64,000 bases of DNA from Paenibacillus amylolyticus (GTDB lineage: Bacteria > Bacillota > Bacilli > Paenibacillales > Paenibacillaceae): NCBI RefSeq assembly GCF_003719335.1, contig NZ_RIAS01000001.1, positions 558,001 through 622,000 on the forward strand, read 5' to 3'. A program made the translations under genes and the position numbers. Under the pieces are notes generated by a model. That model had not been told where the DNA came from and ran no database searches. It saw only the letters and a program-made list of their open reading frames with translations. Below are positions 18,501 to 27,192 of this stretch, piece by piece. The first letter of the stretch is position 1; each line of letters starts with the position of its first letter.

Positions 18501-18538
18501 CAAAAGATTGTAAAGCGAAGCAATGGTCTGCCTTTCAT
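15524..18538 (-). CDS. comEC: ComEC DNA uptake channel with metallo-beta-lactamase domain
   Basis: The inner-membrane channel for transforming DNA. N-terminal TM helices and a DUF4131 OB-like domain precede the Competence core (GLIIGMAKDINPDTYGQFSQ; LTHILAISGTHVAVY). The C-terminal metallo-beta-lactamase domain has VQFLDIGQGDST, THADQDHAGG and LKVAHHGSKTSSS. ATG at 18538 gives 1004 residues and is preceded by GAGAGGG. The open frame runs upstream to 18676, but that extension contains a strong terminator and cannot be coding. ComEA and comEB lie upstream in the usual order. Confidence 0.95.
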   Translation of the reverse strand: MKGRPLLRFTIFWLCGSSMACLLTGWALFWGIVGAMACLPLLFRFMNIRGWSILLLVIAFAGGLIQWEWNDSRNYSTLPAYLHSSTYEIDGLDALIEGELVTDVQVDGDRAGFEMQLSSLRLYEEIDKEVENKVSSPDTSLQSLKSQVSSDKMNERVIVQVRLMEEQEQHIAASWKRGDKLKLSGSIVLPGEARNFGGFDYRSYLKTQYIHWMVKVKGASSVNASSPEGMGKINILRWTDSVRKLLGSAVDRLFPEPHAGYMKGLIIGMAKDINPDTYGQFSQLGLTHILAISGTHVAVYVTSLLMLLSWLRLTRETALTIVLVLVPAYVLLSGGSPSVIRAGIMSMIGLYMAKRGFARDGIQIISAAAMLMLWWNPYFLLNVSFQLSFLVTAGLMIYMPLINRLFDKWPKSLAATASVTVTAQLISFPVTILYFNQFSLLSFAANFLLVSLISAVVLPLGTVAMILSFVWFPLAKLLAWIAIQLNKLIFLCVEWMNSLPGFVMIWPTPSLLWIAAYYVILYVLLYLLHQRSGGDMPKHIHVAEEDTAPLNLSAGGAVQKGATLALGFHSSRSVEAKSLNTAQANDRLQLPAPHALHTQKVASTQGSLSTLGASIAWPEYASAFTSRGAAFYSEVRMSQAKRWLCGVLAVSFAAGLWWAYQTPRPAGTGVVQFLDIGQGDSTLITTPGGKHILVDGGGTVNFGGSEHSWKTRRDPYEVGAKVVVPLLKKRGIHQLDAVIVTHADQDHAGGLQAVLEQIPVRRFVFNGTTSGKKKFDQLLDTAIQRQIPLFAIHQGMTYKPDSETALYFISPERSGRAIPSGDVPVLENQNGESVVFLLEMAGSSMLFTGDMDAATEQNVLYDIQDGSLATSFGQVVQKSGGTVPSSDTNIVVPEWMGSLADNGRDHSSSVVALPRLRSHLSLDVLKVAHHGSKTSSSEAWLQYWNAKAALISAGVNNTYGHPNPDVMKRLEAVGSQIFRTDQMGEVQMSVKDGEISVRYKLAPR

Positions 18539-18582
18539 TCCGTCCCTCTCCCTTCTGCTCATCTCCAAGGCAATAAATACAC

Positions 18583-18621
18583 AAAAAACCCCCGGAAGCC
18601 TATTCAGGCCTGCCAGAGGTT
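18583..18621 (-). terminator. intrinsic terminator between comEB and comEC
   Basis: AACCTCTGG-AG pairs with CT-CCGGGGGTT (G-T pairs included) around an AGGCCT-type inner stem, followed on the minus strand by six T (18583-18588). It sits 45-80 bp before the comEC start, so comEC is probably partly or wholly uncoupled from comEA-comEB. Confidence 0.75.
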
Positions 18622-18669
18622 CTTCCCCATACGTATGAAAGTTATTTTGAAAAAGCAGACTTCCCCGCC

Positions 18670-18730
18670 CTAACATGTACTAACAATGTACTACTATCTA
18701 CTAACGTGCTCTAACCTGTTCTAACGAGCT
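18670..18730. repeat. six imperfect 10-bp tandem repeats (CTAACNTGTN)
   Basis: Six consecutive units, each 10 bp except one of 11 bp, start with CTAAC or CTACT: 18670, 18680, 18691, 18701, 18711 and 18721. They fill the space immediately after the comEB stop and before the terminator. The 10-bp period is one helical turn, so the CTAAC motif recurs on one face of the DNA. Confidence 0.8.
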
Positions 18731-18734
18731 CTTA

Positions 18735-19256
18735 TTAGTTACTTACAGTCATCATCGTCTCCCGTGGAGGCTGGTAATTGTCCAGTTTGCGGAACGAAAT
18801 GCCTTTCTGCTGCATCATATTTTTTACTTTGCTCGTATCTTTGGGATATGAGCGATGAAATACAATCTCCGTAACGCCACTGTTCGCCAGCATGTTGGCA
18901 CATGTCCAGCAAGGCTCATCGGTTACATACACAGAGGAACCTTCGCGGTCAATGCGATCCGTGAATAAAAGCAAGTTCTGCTCCGCATGAATGGTACGAA
19001 TACAGCGTTGCTTTTTAACCATTTCCTCCTGGCCGTCCGTGACTACAAGTTCATATTCTTCCGATATCATGCAACCTTCCTCGGAGCAATCCGCTACTCC
19101 CATCGGTGCTCCGTTATAGGCAGTACCCAGCAGCTTTTTCCCTTGAACCAGCACAGCTCCTACATGCCGGCGCGGACAACGGGAACGTGTCGATACCATA
19201 TAAGCAATGTCCATAAAATACGTATCCCAGTCCTTGCGAAGCTCTATTGCACTCAT
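18735..19256 (-). CDS. comEB: ComEB, deoxycytidylate deaminase family
   Basis: A zinc-dependent dCMP deaminase (dCMP to dUMP) encoded in the competence operon, 173 residues. Zinc ligands and catalytic Glu are H90 and E92 in HAEQN, and C116/C119 in PCWTCAN. The additional Cys/His set (C27, H31, C57, C62) is typical of the family. It follows comEA by about 47 bp. Its enzyme role is pyrimidine supply; it is not required for DNA uptake in B. subtilis. Confidence 0.95.
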   Translation of the reverse strand: MSAIELRKDWDTYFMDIAYMVSTRSRCPRRHVGAVLVQGKKLLGTAYNGAPMGVADCSEEGCMISEEYELVVTDGQEEMVKKQRCIRTIHAEQNLLLFTDRIDREGSSVYVTDEPCWTCANMLANSGVTEIVFHRSYPKDTSKVKNMMQQKGISFRKLDNYQPPRETMMTVSN

Positions 19257-19303
19257 GCCGTTTTCTCCTCCCGCCTTGAAGCTATTACTATTATGCTGAA
19301 CTT

Positions 19304-19903
19304 TTAGCGAATCTGTACATACGGAGCCATCTTCTCCAGCATCTTCATGCCTATGCCCTTCACCTTGGTAAGATCACTAACTTTGGTAAAAGGACCATGT
19401 GCATTGCGATAATCCACAATAGCTTGAGCTTTCTTCTGTCCAATCCCCGGAAGCTCCGTGAGTTTGGTGACAGATGCCGTATTCACATCGATCTTACCGT
19501 GATCTGCCGTCTCACTGGTTGTTTTGTCAGCCGGTTTAGATGCTGTTTCAGATACAGATGAACGGCTTTCATTTAACTGGGTCTCTGGCTGAGCCGGTGG
19601 ATTGCCTTGATTGCTTGACACAGTAGGAGCAACATTAGGCTCCTGAATCTTCGAATCCTGTGCTGAAGCAACATCGTCCGATTGCCGCTCGTTCCCATCA
19701 CCTTTAGGCGCAACATCAGCTGAATACTCGGTAACCAAAGCAGCCGACTGTATAGCAGAAGAATTCTGCTCACTTGTCGGCTGATTGGAGCCGAGCTGCA
19801 TCGGTTCCCAGCCGCTAGGTGGCTGTTCACTTTTGCCCGACCATAATATCAGTATACATCCAACCACTGCCGCAGCAATGGACAACACTTTGTTCCATCT
19901 CAT
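19304..19903 (-). CDS. comEA: ComEA DNA receptor for transformation
   Basis: A membrane-anchored protein that binds incoming double-stranded DNA. An N-terminal TM anchor (about residues 4-20) is followed by a long Ser/Gln/Pro-rich linker. Tandem helix-hairpin-helix motifs lie in the last 60 residues ([38 protein letters not shown]). The SLBB domain of B. subtilis ComEA is not evident, so the linker seems to replace it. ATG at 19903 is chosen; a GTG three codons upstream (19912) touches the GAGGGAG site. Divergent from comER. Confidence 0.93.
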   Translation of the reverse strand: MRWNKVLSIAAAVVGCILILWSGKSEQPPSGWEPMQLGSNQPTSEQNSSAIQSAALVTEYSADVAPKGDGNERQSDDVASAQDSKIQEPNVAPTVSSNQGNPPAQPETQLNESRSSVSETASKPADKTTSETADHGKIDVNTASVTKLTELPGIGQKKAQAIVDYRNAHGPFTKVSDLTKVKGIGMKMLEKMAPYVQIR

Positions 19904-20088
19904 CTTCCGCACACTCCCTCTTATTCAAAATAGAGATCATTTCGAACACGGGCGGTGCTTCCGAACCGTTTAATGCTATGGCGTACATAAATTACATATT
20001 TTCATGTCATGTGAACCAGAGTCCCCCGCATACAATAGAGGGAAGATACTGCGCCATTACCGTAAAGCATGAAAGGAGGCCTGAACCA

Positions 20089-20934
20089 ATGAAGGTTGGA
20101 TTTATCGGAACCGGCAGCATGGGCAGTCTGTTGATCTATGCCCTGATCCAATCCGGTGCACTCGAACCCCGTCAGATTGCAGCAAGCAATCGAACTCCAT
20201 CCAAAGTACGTCAGCTTTCCCTCCGCTACCCAGGGCTGCATGAATCACAGAGCAATCGGGAAACAGTCATTCGTAGCAACATCATCTTCCTGTGCGTGAA
20301 ACCGCTGGAATTCAGACATGTCATTGATGATATCCTGCCTGTTGTGAATTCCAATCACATAATTGTCTCGATCACCAGCCCCGTGCAGCTGCGCCATCTG
20401 GAATCTTCACTTCCTTGCAAAGTCTCCAAGGTTATCCCCAGTGTTACACATCAGGTTGGCAGCGGAGCAAGCCTATTCATCCATGGTGAACGCATGACTG
20501 CCGAAGATCGCTCTCTGCTCGAAGGCCTGATGAGTCATATCGGCAAACCATATCAAGTGGATGAAGCCTGCACCCGAATCACATCTGATTTCTCCAGCTG
20601 TGGCCCCGCATTCATATCCTTCTTTTTGGAGCAATGGATTGAAAGTGCTGTTCGACTGACAGGTATCAAGCGTGCGGACGCTTGTGCCCTTGCCGGTGAG
20701 ATGCTTCTAGGAACAGGCAAGCTGCTCACCGAGGGAGGTTATACTCCACAAGAGCTTCAAGCTCGTGTCGCTGTACCTGGCGGAATTACCGCTCAGGCAC
20801 TTGCACTACTGAGAAACAACCTGGATGGCGTATTTGACAGCCTGATCCATACGACACATGAAAAATACGATGAAGATTTAGTCAAACTGGATGAGGTATT
20901 CCGTGCCAGCGAGATTAACCGGCAACAATATTAA
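20089..20934 (+). CDS. comER: ComER, pyrroline-5-carboxylate reductase-like protein
   Basis: A ProC-family Rossmann protein of 281 residues transcribed divergently from comEA, exactly as in Bacillus. The NAD(P)-binding GFIGTGSMG is at residues 4-12. The C-terminal helical domain retains [10 protein letters not shown] and [15 protein letters not shown]. ComER is dispensable for competence and has been linked to sporulation and biofilm signalling in other Bacillales. AAAGGAGG precedes ATG 20089. A CATACAAT box (a SigE-like -10) stands about 60 bp upstream without a convincing -35. The gene's last 20 bp overlap the end of convergent leuS. Confidence 0.93.
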   Translation: MKVGFIGTGSMGSLLIYALIQSGALEPRQIAASNRTPSKVRQLSLRYPGLHESQSNRETVIRSNIIFLCVKPLEFRHVIDDILPVVNSNHIIVSITSPVQLRHLESSLPCKVSKVIPSVTHQVGSGASLFIHGERMTAEDRSLLEGLMSHIGKPYQVDEACTRITSDFSSCGPAFISFFLEQWIESAVRLTGIKRADACALAGEMLLGTGKLLTEGGYTPQELQARVAVPGGITAQALALLRNNLDGVFDSLIHTTHEKYDEDLVKLDEVFRASEINRQQY

Positions 20935-23359
20935 CCAGTTTGCCTGGAACGGCAATGACTTTGCGAATAGTCTTGCCTTCCAGTGCCTGTTTCACAGGTG
21001 CAAGTTCCATGGTGTAATCCTGCATTCCCTGTGCATCTAGATCCTTCGCAATGGTCGCACGAGTTACAATTTTGCCATTCACTTGAACCACGATTTCCAC
21101 TTCTGCATCCACAGTCATGGACTCATCGTATTCAGGCCAAGCTACGTAAGAGATTCCGCCTTCATGTCCAAGACGACTCCACAGTTCCTCTGCCATATGC
21201 GGTGCCAAAGGTGACAGCAATTGAACGAAGTTCTCCATCGCTTCGCGAGGCAGCGTCTCTGCTTTGTACGCGTCGTTGATGAAGATCATCAATTGGCTGA
21301 TCGCCGTGTTGAAGCGCAGATGCTCCAGGTCTTCTGTGACTTTTTTGATCGTTTTGTGTGCTGTCCGTTTGAACTCATCGGTTCCACCTTCAGCCGTAAT
21401 TTTCTCATTGATCGCACCAGTATCTTCGTTAATGAACAGGCGCCATACGCGTGACAGGAAACGGTGCATTCCCTCTACCCCGTTTGCGTTCCAAGGTTTA
21501 GTCGCTTCCAGAGGGCCCATAAACATTTCATAGAGACGCAGTGTATCTGCACCGAATTCGTTCACAATCTCATCTGGATTGATGACATTTCCCCGAGATT
21601 TACTCATTTTTTCATTGTTCGTTCCCAGAATCATACCTTGGTTAACCAGTTTATGGAACGGCTCTTTTGTGTGTACGACACCCAGATCATACAGCACTTT
21701 GTGCCAGAAACGAGCATACAACAAGTGCAGTACTGCATGTTCTGCTCCACCGATATACAGGTCAACTGGCAGCCATTGCTGTTGCTTTTCCCGTGAGATC
21801 AGTTCCTTGTCATTGTGTGGATCAATAAACCGCAGGTAATACCAGCAACTTCCGGCCCATTGTGGCATCGTGTTGGTTTCGCGGCGAGCTTTCATGCCTG
21901 TTTCCGGATCAACCGTATTTACCCAATCCGTTACGTTTGCCAGCGGTGATTCACCTGTGCCTGAAGGTTTGATCTGGTCGATGTCAGGCAGCAGCAATGG
22001 CAATTGATCTTCTGGTACAGTCTTCATCGTCCCGTCTTCCAGATGCAGAATCGGAATCGGCTCTCCCCAATAACGTTGACGGCTGAACAGCCAGTCGCGC
22101 AGACGGTACGTTGTTTTTCCTTGTCCTTTGCCGTTCTCTTCGAGCCAAGCGATCATTTTCGCCGCGGCTTCTTCATTGTTCAAACCGTTCAGGAAATCGG
22201 AGTTCACATGTGCGCCGTCACCTGTATACGCCTCTTTTGTAACATCTCCGCCGGTAATGACTTCAATGATATTCAGATCGAACTGATTCGCAAATTCCCA
22301 GTCACGTGCATCGTGACCCGGAACAGCCATAACAGCTCCTGTTCCGTAACCAGCCAGTACATAGTCAGCAATCCAGATCGGCAGCTTCGCTCCGTTGACC
22401 GGATTGATCGCGTATGCACCTGTGAACACACCTGTTTTGTCTTTGGCCAAGTCTGTACGTTCCAGATCAGTCTTACGCGCAGCCTGCTCCTGATAAGCTT
22501 TCACTGCCCCGCGTTGTTCTTCGGACGTAATCGCGTCAACCAATTCATGTTCTGGAGCCAGAACAGCAAAGCTTGCACCGAACAATGTGTCTGCACGGGT
22601 TGTGAATACTTTGATCACTTCTTCACGGCCTTCGATGGCAAAAACCACTTCAGCCCCGGTCGATTTGCCAATCCAGTTACGCTGCATATCCTTGATGCTT
22701 TCCGACCAGTCCAGCTCTTCCAGATCTTCCAGCAAACGCTCCGCGTATTCCGTAATTTTCAGTACCCATTGACGCATCGGTTTACGTACAACCGGGTGTC
22801 CGCCACGTTCACTCTTACCGTCAATAACCTCTTCGTTCGCCAGAACCGTGCCCAATGCTTCACACCAGTTCACCGGCACTTCATCGACATAGGCCAAACC
22901 TTTATTGTACAGCTGAATAAAGATCCACTGTGTCCATTTGTAATATTCAGGGTCTGTTGTACTGATCTCACGATCCCAGTCATATGAGAATCCGAGAGAT
23001 TTGATCTGACGACGGAAATTGTCAATGTTGCGGAATGTGATATGACGCGGGTGCTCCCCCGTATCCAGTGCGTGCTGCTCTGCTGGCAGACCGAAAGCGT
23101 CCCAGCCCATTGGGTGCAGCACATTGTATCCACGCATCCGTTTGTAACGGGATACGATATCCGTTGCAGTATATCCTTCCGGGTGACCTACGTGCAGTCC
23201 TGAACCGGACGGATATGGGAACATATCCAGTGCATAAAACTTCGGTTTGGACGGGTCTTCTCCTGTTTTAAACGTTTTGTTTTCATCCCAATATTGCTGC
23301 CAACTTTTCTCCATCACTTGCGGCTGATAGCCGTGCTTCGGCTGATGATTCTCACTCAT
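20915..23359 (-). CDS. leuS: leucyl-tRNA synthetase
   Basis: A class Ia aminoacyl-tRNA synthetase, 814 residues, the bacterial LeuRS length. The HIGH-type motif is in [16 protein letters not shown] (about residues 50-65), the KMSKSRGN loop lies near 580, and a CP1 editing domain and anticodon domain are present. It is preceded by a T-box leader. In B. subtilis leuS lies elsewhere, so its place next to comER is a Paenibacillus-type arrangement. The 3' end overlaps comER by 20 bp. Confidence 0.98.
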   Translation of the reverse strand: MSENHQPKHGYQPQVMEKSWQQYWDENKTFKTGEDPSKPKFYALDMFPYPSGSGLHVGHPEGYTATDIVSRYKRMRGYNVLHPMGWDAFGLPAEQHALDTGEHPRHITFRNIDNFRRQIKSLGFSYDWDREISTTDPEYYKWTQWIFIQLYNKGLAYVDEVPVNWCEALGTVLANEEVIDGKSERGGHPVVRKPMRQWVLKITEYAERLLEDLEELDWSESIKDMQRNWIGKSTGAEVVFAIEGREEVIKVFTTRADTLFGASFAVLAPEHELVDAITSEEQRGAVKAYQEQAARKTDLERTDLAKDKTGVFTGAYAINPVNGAKLPIWIADYVLAGYGTGAVMAVPGHDARDWEFANQFDLNIIEVITGGDVTKEAYTGDGAHVNSDFLNGLNNEEAAAKMIAWLEENGKGQGKTTYRLRDWLFSRQRYWGEPIPILHLEDGTMKTVPEDQLPLLLPDIDQIKPSGTGESPLANVTDWVNTVDPETGMKARRETNTMPQWAGSCWYYLRFIDPHNDKELISREKQQQWLPVDLYIGGAEHAVLHLLYARFWHKVLYDLGVVHTKEPFHKLVNQGMILGTNNEKMSKSRGNVINPDEIVNEFGADTLRLYEMFMGPLEATKPWNANGVEGMHRFLSRVWRLFINEDTGAINEKITAEGGTDEFKRTAHKTIKKVTEDLEHLRFNTAISQLMIFINDAYKAETLPREAMENFVQLLSPLAPHMAEELWSRLGHEGGISYVAWPEYDESMTVDAEVEIVVQVNGKIVTRATIAKDLDAQGMQDYTMELAPVKQALEGKTIRKVIAVPGKLVNIVAG

Positions 23360-23395
23360 CTATAATTCCTCCTTCAGGTTATATGCGCTTGATAA

Positions 23396-23696
23396 CAACA
23401 AAAAAACCTCAGCATCCCGTAGCGTTTGCAGCGCTAGGGACGAGAGGTTGAATTCCCGTGGTACCACCCTAGTTAGCGGACGAACGTGCTTCGTCATCCA
23501 CTCCCTTTAGACCTGTAACGGCGGTTAACCGATGCGGATTTCCGGTTCTTCCCACAAGGCATAGAACTTTGTAATCACCGCATTTCTCCAAGGCGAGTTC
23601 GCAAAATACTGTCAATCGGCTTGCACCAACCGCCGACTCTCTGTCATGTACAGCACCTGCTACTGATCCTTATCATCGAAATATGTATACAATATA
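23396..23696 (-). promoter_or_regulatory. T-box riboswitch leader of leuS
   Basis: A tRNA-Leu-sensing leader. The antiterminator T-box AGGGTGGTACCACGGG is at 23455-23470 on the minus strand. A competing terminator (about 23396-23449: AACCTC and AGCG stems ending in seven T) follows just before the leuS ribosome site. Stem I has the AGTAGCAGG and GGTTGGTGCAAGCC elements. The most likely specifier codon is CTC (Leu) at 23595-23597, within GAACTCGCC. Uncharged tRNA-Leu would pair and allow readthrough into leuS. Confidence 0.92.
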
Positions 23697-23702
23697 GGAA
23701 GC

Positions 23703-23731
23703 ATTATATAAAAATGCAAGCTCAAAGTCAA
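23703..23731 (-). promoter_or_regulatory. SigA promoter of the leuS leader
   Basis: On the minus strand TTGACT (23726-23731), a 17-bp spacer and a perfect TATAAT (23703-23708). The start near 23696 fits the 5' end of the T-box stem I. Confidence 0.85.
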
Positions 23732-23799
23732 TATGACATGTCACAATCTCTTTCTCACAAGTCAGACTGTATTGCCCATCACATGCCAACTGGCCTTAC

Positions 23800-24756
23800 T
23801 CACATTTTTCTAAACCGTTCAATGCCTTCATGCAAATTACGAATCGTCCAGTCGATATGCTCATTGTTATCATACAGACGGTAATCGCATTCAATCCGTA
23901 GCGCAAGATCAAAATACAAATCGTACAAACCTCTGCGCTTCCGCTCATGATCCGTCTCAACCTCACGTCCATATCCTTTGAGAAAACCCGGAGTATAGTT
24001 AAAATGACTGAAATAATGCTCCATGAGCGGATCGCCCCATAGCGAGCGTTCAAAATCTATAATTGCCGTAATTTGTTTATCCTGGACCAGCACATTGCCA
24101 TCCCATAGATCCCAGCTGATCAGGGAAGGTTCTGTCACCTCATCCAGTGCATCTGATTTCTCATCAATTAAACGTCTCAGCTCATTGTAATCAATGCCGA
24201 TGTCAACTCCCGCCTCTTCACCATCCGCAAGCATATCATCCATGAGCATCAAGAAAGCTTCTCTCCACGTCGCACGTTGTCTGTCCTTTCCGGAAAAATA
24301 ACCAAACCTCTCCCCCTTAATCTCGTTGATTCGCTGGTTATACCAGCCTAACTGCTGTTCAACCGCTTCCTGATCTTCGGCAGTAAACTGTGCTTTCACC
24401 TGGTTGTATGGAATCCCAGACATAAACTCCATAATGAAATACTGGGCGGGGGCCATGATTAATGAAGCATCGTATGCCAGTACCAGAGGCACAGGGACAT
24501 CCTTCAACTCAGCAACATGCTTGAGTGCTTCCACTTCGGCCGTCATTAAATCCTGTTCACAACGCATTAGATTGGTCGTAGCCGCAGGTGCAATTTTAAG
24601 AACAACTTTCCGTCCATCATCAAGCAAAATTTTATAAGCATGGTTGGCCCAGCCATCAATCATTTCCTCGTAATCTTGAATCGATACAGCAAGGTGATGC
24701 TTAATGATCTGATCCAGCTGTTCTTTGGACAATCTCGTTTTATATGTACTTTCCAT
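23800..24756 (-). CDS. APH/choline-kinase-fold phosphotransferase
   Basis: A 318-residue kinase-like protein of the aminoglycoside phosphotransferase superfamily. The ATP-site Lys is near residue 54 in KVVLKIAP. The catalytic region is ISWDLWDGNVLV, with IIDFERSLWGDPL as the metal-binding Asp motif. The His usually preceding the catalytic Asp is Trp here, though the Asp and Asn are kept. The substrate is unknown; many such chromosomal genes do not confer resistance. ATG 24756 is preferred over the longer frame from 24852 because GGGGG precedes it and similarity to the family begins there. Confidence 0.8.
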   Translation of the reverse strand: MESTYKTRLSKEQLDQIIKHHLAVSIQDYEEMIDGWANHAYKILLDDGRKVVLKIAPAATTNLMRCEQDLMTAEVEALKHVAELKDVPVPLVLAYDASLIMAPAQYFIMEFMSGIPYNQVKAQFTAEDQEAVEQQLGWYNQRINEIKGERFGYFSGKDRQRATWREAFLMLMDDMLADGEEAGVDIGIDYNELRRLIDEKSDALDEVTEPSLISWDLWDGNVLVQDKQITAIIDFERSLWGDPLMEHYFSHFNYTPGFLKGYGREVETDHERKRRGLYDLYFDLALRIECDYRLYDNNEHIDWTIRNLHEGIERFRKM

Positions 24757-24873
24757 CTCTACAAATCCCCCTGTGATTGGAATGTGGTTCGCTCGTTTAG
24801 AAAACGTTTTCCTTTTTCCATTCATTATGTCTCTCTTTGCTCCAAGCGGCAATACTTTTTATCATATCTGTTC

Positions 24874-24923
24874 AAAAAAAACTGCCTCTAGCAACATACT
24901 TACGCGTTGCACAAGGACAGTTT
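24874..24923 (-). terminator. intrinsic terminator after yqeM
   Basis: AAACTG and GTTGC arms (24879-24895) pair with their complements (24906-24923), followed on the minus strand by a long T run (24874-24880). It closes the yqeM transcript. Confidence 0.8.
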
Positions 24924-24979
24924 CTTATCCGAATTAATTTAAATTAGTTAAGCATCGCTATTTATATCTCATTAAGCAT

Positions 24980-25750
24980 TCATTTTACAGCTACGTAGAA
25001 CAAACGCTGCGCGTGATCTTCAGCTTCTTTCCACTCAAAGTCTGCATATACCTTCACATCACGGAAGCCCGCTTTGCTTAATTCAAGCTTCATCCATTCT
25101 GGATCATAAGCCCGTTGCATATGAATCTCCTCAAATCGCTGATACGTATCCCTGTTGCCATCATCCAATCTAGAAAAAATGCTCAGATGATGCTCAATCT
25201 CACACCGCTCCTGATCGAAATCACACGTCCAGATATATGAGACCGAGCGTTCATCTAATACAAAAGGCTGTTCCTCGTCATACCGAATCAATGTATTGGG
25301 ATGGTGTACATCAAACAGAAATGTACCTCCCGGCTTCAGCATTTCATACGTCCGCTCGAATGTTCGAATGACATCTTCTGATTCCAGCAAATAGTTCACA
25401 CAATCGCAGAACGAAATGACCGAGTCTACAGGTTCAGGCACTCTCCAATCACGCATATCCTGCTGTATCCAGCGTACACTGCCTTCCCGGTACAAACGGT
25501 GCCCCTTCGGTGTCGCTTCCATTTTGCTACGTGCAACAGATAACATATCTGCGGAGAGGTCAATACCCGTCACTTCAAAGCCAGAGTTCACCAGCGGAAT
25601 CGTAATTGATCCCGTTCCACAGCCAAGCTCGGCCACACTTTTGGGCATGCCATGCTGTTCCCAGGCAGTTCTTGCAAACCTTATCCAGTCCGGATAAGGC
25701 ATATCTTCCATTAATTCATCGTAAACGTAGGCAAATTTCCGGTAAGACAT
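24980..25750 (-). CDS. yqeM: class I SAM-dependent methyltransferase YqeM
   Basis: A 256-residue methyltransferase with the SAM-binding GxGxG loop AELGCGTGS (about residues 40-48) and VTGIDLSADML as motif post-I. The start YRKFAYVYDELM and ISFCDCVNYLL are close to B. subtilis YqeM, and it lies in the equivalent place after the rsfS group. Its substrate is not known. It is separated from rsfS by cvfB, which is absent from this position in B. subtilis. Confidence 0.88.
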   Translation of the reverse strand: MSYRKFAYVYDELMEDMPYPDWIRFARTAWEQHGMPKSVAELGCGTGSITIPLVNSGFEVTGIDLSADMLSVARSKMEATPKGHRLYREGSVRWIQQDMRDWRVPEPVDSVISFCDCVNYLLESEDVIRTFERTYEMLKPGGTFLFDVHHPNTLIRYDEEQPFVLDERSVSYIWTCDFDQERCEIEHHLSIFSRLDDGNRDTYQRFEEIHMQRAYDPEWMKLELSKAGFRDVKVYADFEWKEAEDHAQRLFYVAVK

Positions 25751-25803
25751 GTCGGCACCGCACTTTCAATATCATTTTCCTCGTCGGATTGGATCAAAAC
25801 TCA

Positions 25804-25846
25804 AACAAAAAGCAGGGCTTCCGGTGTTTACCCAGCCTGGCCCTGC
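25804..25846 (-). terminator. intrinsic terminator after cvfB
   Basis: GCAGGGC (25812-25818) pairs with GCCCTGC (25840-25846) with inner pairing; five A on the plus strand give the T run on the minus strand. It ends the long yqeG-to-cvfB transcript. Confidence 0.85.
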
Positions 25847-25928
25847 CTTACTTAAACCGCTGCATAAAGTATCGGCTCAATGAAACATGCAATATTTCAA
25901 CCTGTACTCGGCTGCGCCTCGCCTGTGT

Positions 25929-26831
25929 CTACTCTTCCTGCTGTGGTTTTGGCACAGATTCGGACAGGTATGTCCAGTTTTCCTTCTGTACCACCAATCC
26001 ATCTTTCATCAGCTTACCGAGAGCACGTTTGAACGCAGATTTACTGATGCCAAAACGTTGTTTGATAATATCCGGAGGTGTCGCATCGGAATACGGCATG
26101 CCGCCCATAGGGCGCTCTTTCATAAATGCGAGCAACTTGTCTGCGTCTTCGTTACGTCCGACTTCTTTACGCTGCGTCATCGCCAGGTTTACACGGCCGT
26201 CTTCACGCACCAGCGTAACCCGGCACTTCACCTTTTCACCCAAACGCAACATATGGCTGCGCTCCGAGGAATGGATCATGCCAATCGCTCCAAAACCAAG
26301 CACACCGCCATCTACGAGGACAAACGTACCCATCTGAAGTGGCTTGTACACCAAAGCTTCAACCCACTCATTCACCCATGTTGTCGGAGCGTGGAAGGCA
26401 AGCGGAGCAAGTTCACGTTCTCCGGCCAATTTGGCACGCAGACGTCCTTGCTTGTCATGCTCCATGATTACGAATACTTCATCCCCAACTTGGGGACGCA
26501 GTTCTTCAAGTTCAGGCAACTCACGGATTGGAAGCAACAACTGGCGACCAAGACCCATTTCCAGGAAGCAGCCGAGGCGCGGATGCACATCAGCTACGAC
26601 CAGTTTAGCCATTTCACCAAGTGTGAGGTAAGGTTTTTTCATTGTAACAGCAAGGCGGTCTTCTGTATCAAAGAATACAAAAACCTCCAGCGTTTCACCG
26701 ATCTTGATATCCCGAGTCAGCTCGGTATAGTGAAGCAATACATCTTCCGATCCTGTCGTCAAAAAGTAGCCAAACGGTGACACTTCACGTGAAACCGGCA
26801 GTGAGACGACTGTTCCTGCGATCAAACTCAT
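25929..26831 (-). CDS. cvfB: CvfB-type S1 RNA-binding protein
   Basis: A 300-residue protein of the CvfB/YitL family, with three S1-like RNA-binding domains (about residues 1-62, 65-135 and 140-225) and a C-terminal winged helix (FGISKSAFKRALGKLMKDGLVVQ). In staphylococci CvfB affects virulence gene expression, probably through RNA. The ATG overlaps the rsfS stop by 4 bp, so the genes are co-translated. A terminator follows. Confidence 0.92.
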   Translation of the reverse strand: MSLIAGTVVSLPVSREVSPFGYFLTTGSEDVLLHYTELTRDIKIGETLEVFVFFDTEDRLAVTMKKPYLTLGEMAKLVVADVHPRLGCFLEMGLGRQLLLPIRELPELEELRPQVGDEVFVIMEHDKQGRLRAKLAGERELAPLAFHAPTTWVNEWVEALVYKPLQMGTFVLVDGGVLGFGAIGMIHSSERSHMLRLGEKVKCRVTLVREDGRVNLAMTQRKEVGRNEDADKLLAFMKERPMGGMPYSDATPPDIIKQRFGISKSAFKRALGKLMKDGLVVQKENWTYLSESVPKPQQEE

Positions 26832-27175
26832 ACCGTTTCCACCACTTTGGCGTCAGACCAGAGACGCTCGATATTGTAATACTCACGCTCATCGCGGTGG
26901 AATACGTGAACCACGACGTCACCAAGATCCATCAGCACCCAGCGTGCAGAGTCCATACCTTCTATACCTTTAATGGTTACACCAGCTGTATGCGCCTGTT
27001 TGCGAATCTCTGTAGCAATCGCCTGTACCTGTGTATCCGAGTTACCGTGGCAGATCACAAAATAATCAGCGACCAGTGAAATATTGTTCAGGTCAAGCGC
27101 CACGATGTTTGATGCCTTTTTATCGTCAGCGGCGGCAACCACCATATTCATAAGTTCTTTCGATGATACTGTCAT
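26828..27175 (-). CDS. rsfS: ribosomal silencing factor RsfS (YqeL)
   Basis: A 115-residue protein that binds ribosomal protein uL14 and blocks subunit joining when nutrients are limiting. The DYFVICHGNSDTQVQAIA and DSARWVLMDLGDVVVHVF stretches are family hallmarks. GGAGG precedes the ATG. It lies 17 bp after yqeK and overlaps cvfB by 4 bp. Confidence 0.96.
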   Translation of the reverse strand: MTVSSKELMNMVVAAADDKKASNIVALDLNNISLVADYFVICHGNSDTQVQAIATEIRKQAHTAGVTIKGIEGMDSARWVLMDLGDVVVHVFHRDEREYYNIERLWSDAKVVETV

Positions 27176-27192
27176 GAACCAACCTCCATAAT

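Noticed and set aside
18539..18676. N-terminal extension of comEC to 18676
   Set aside because: The segment contains an intrinsic terminator and no ribosome site at its ATG; ATG 18538 has one and fits the family.
18670..18730. CRISPR-like array
   Set aside because: Units are 10 bp with no spacers, and no cas genes are present.
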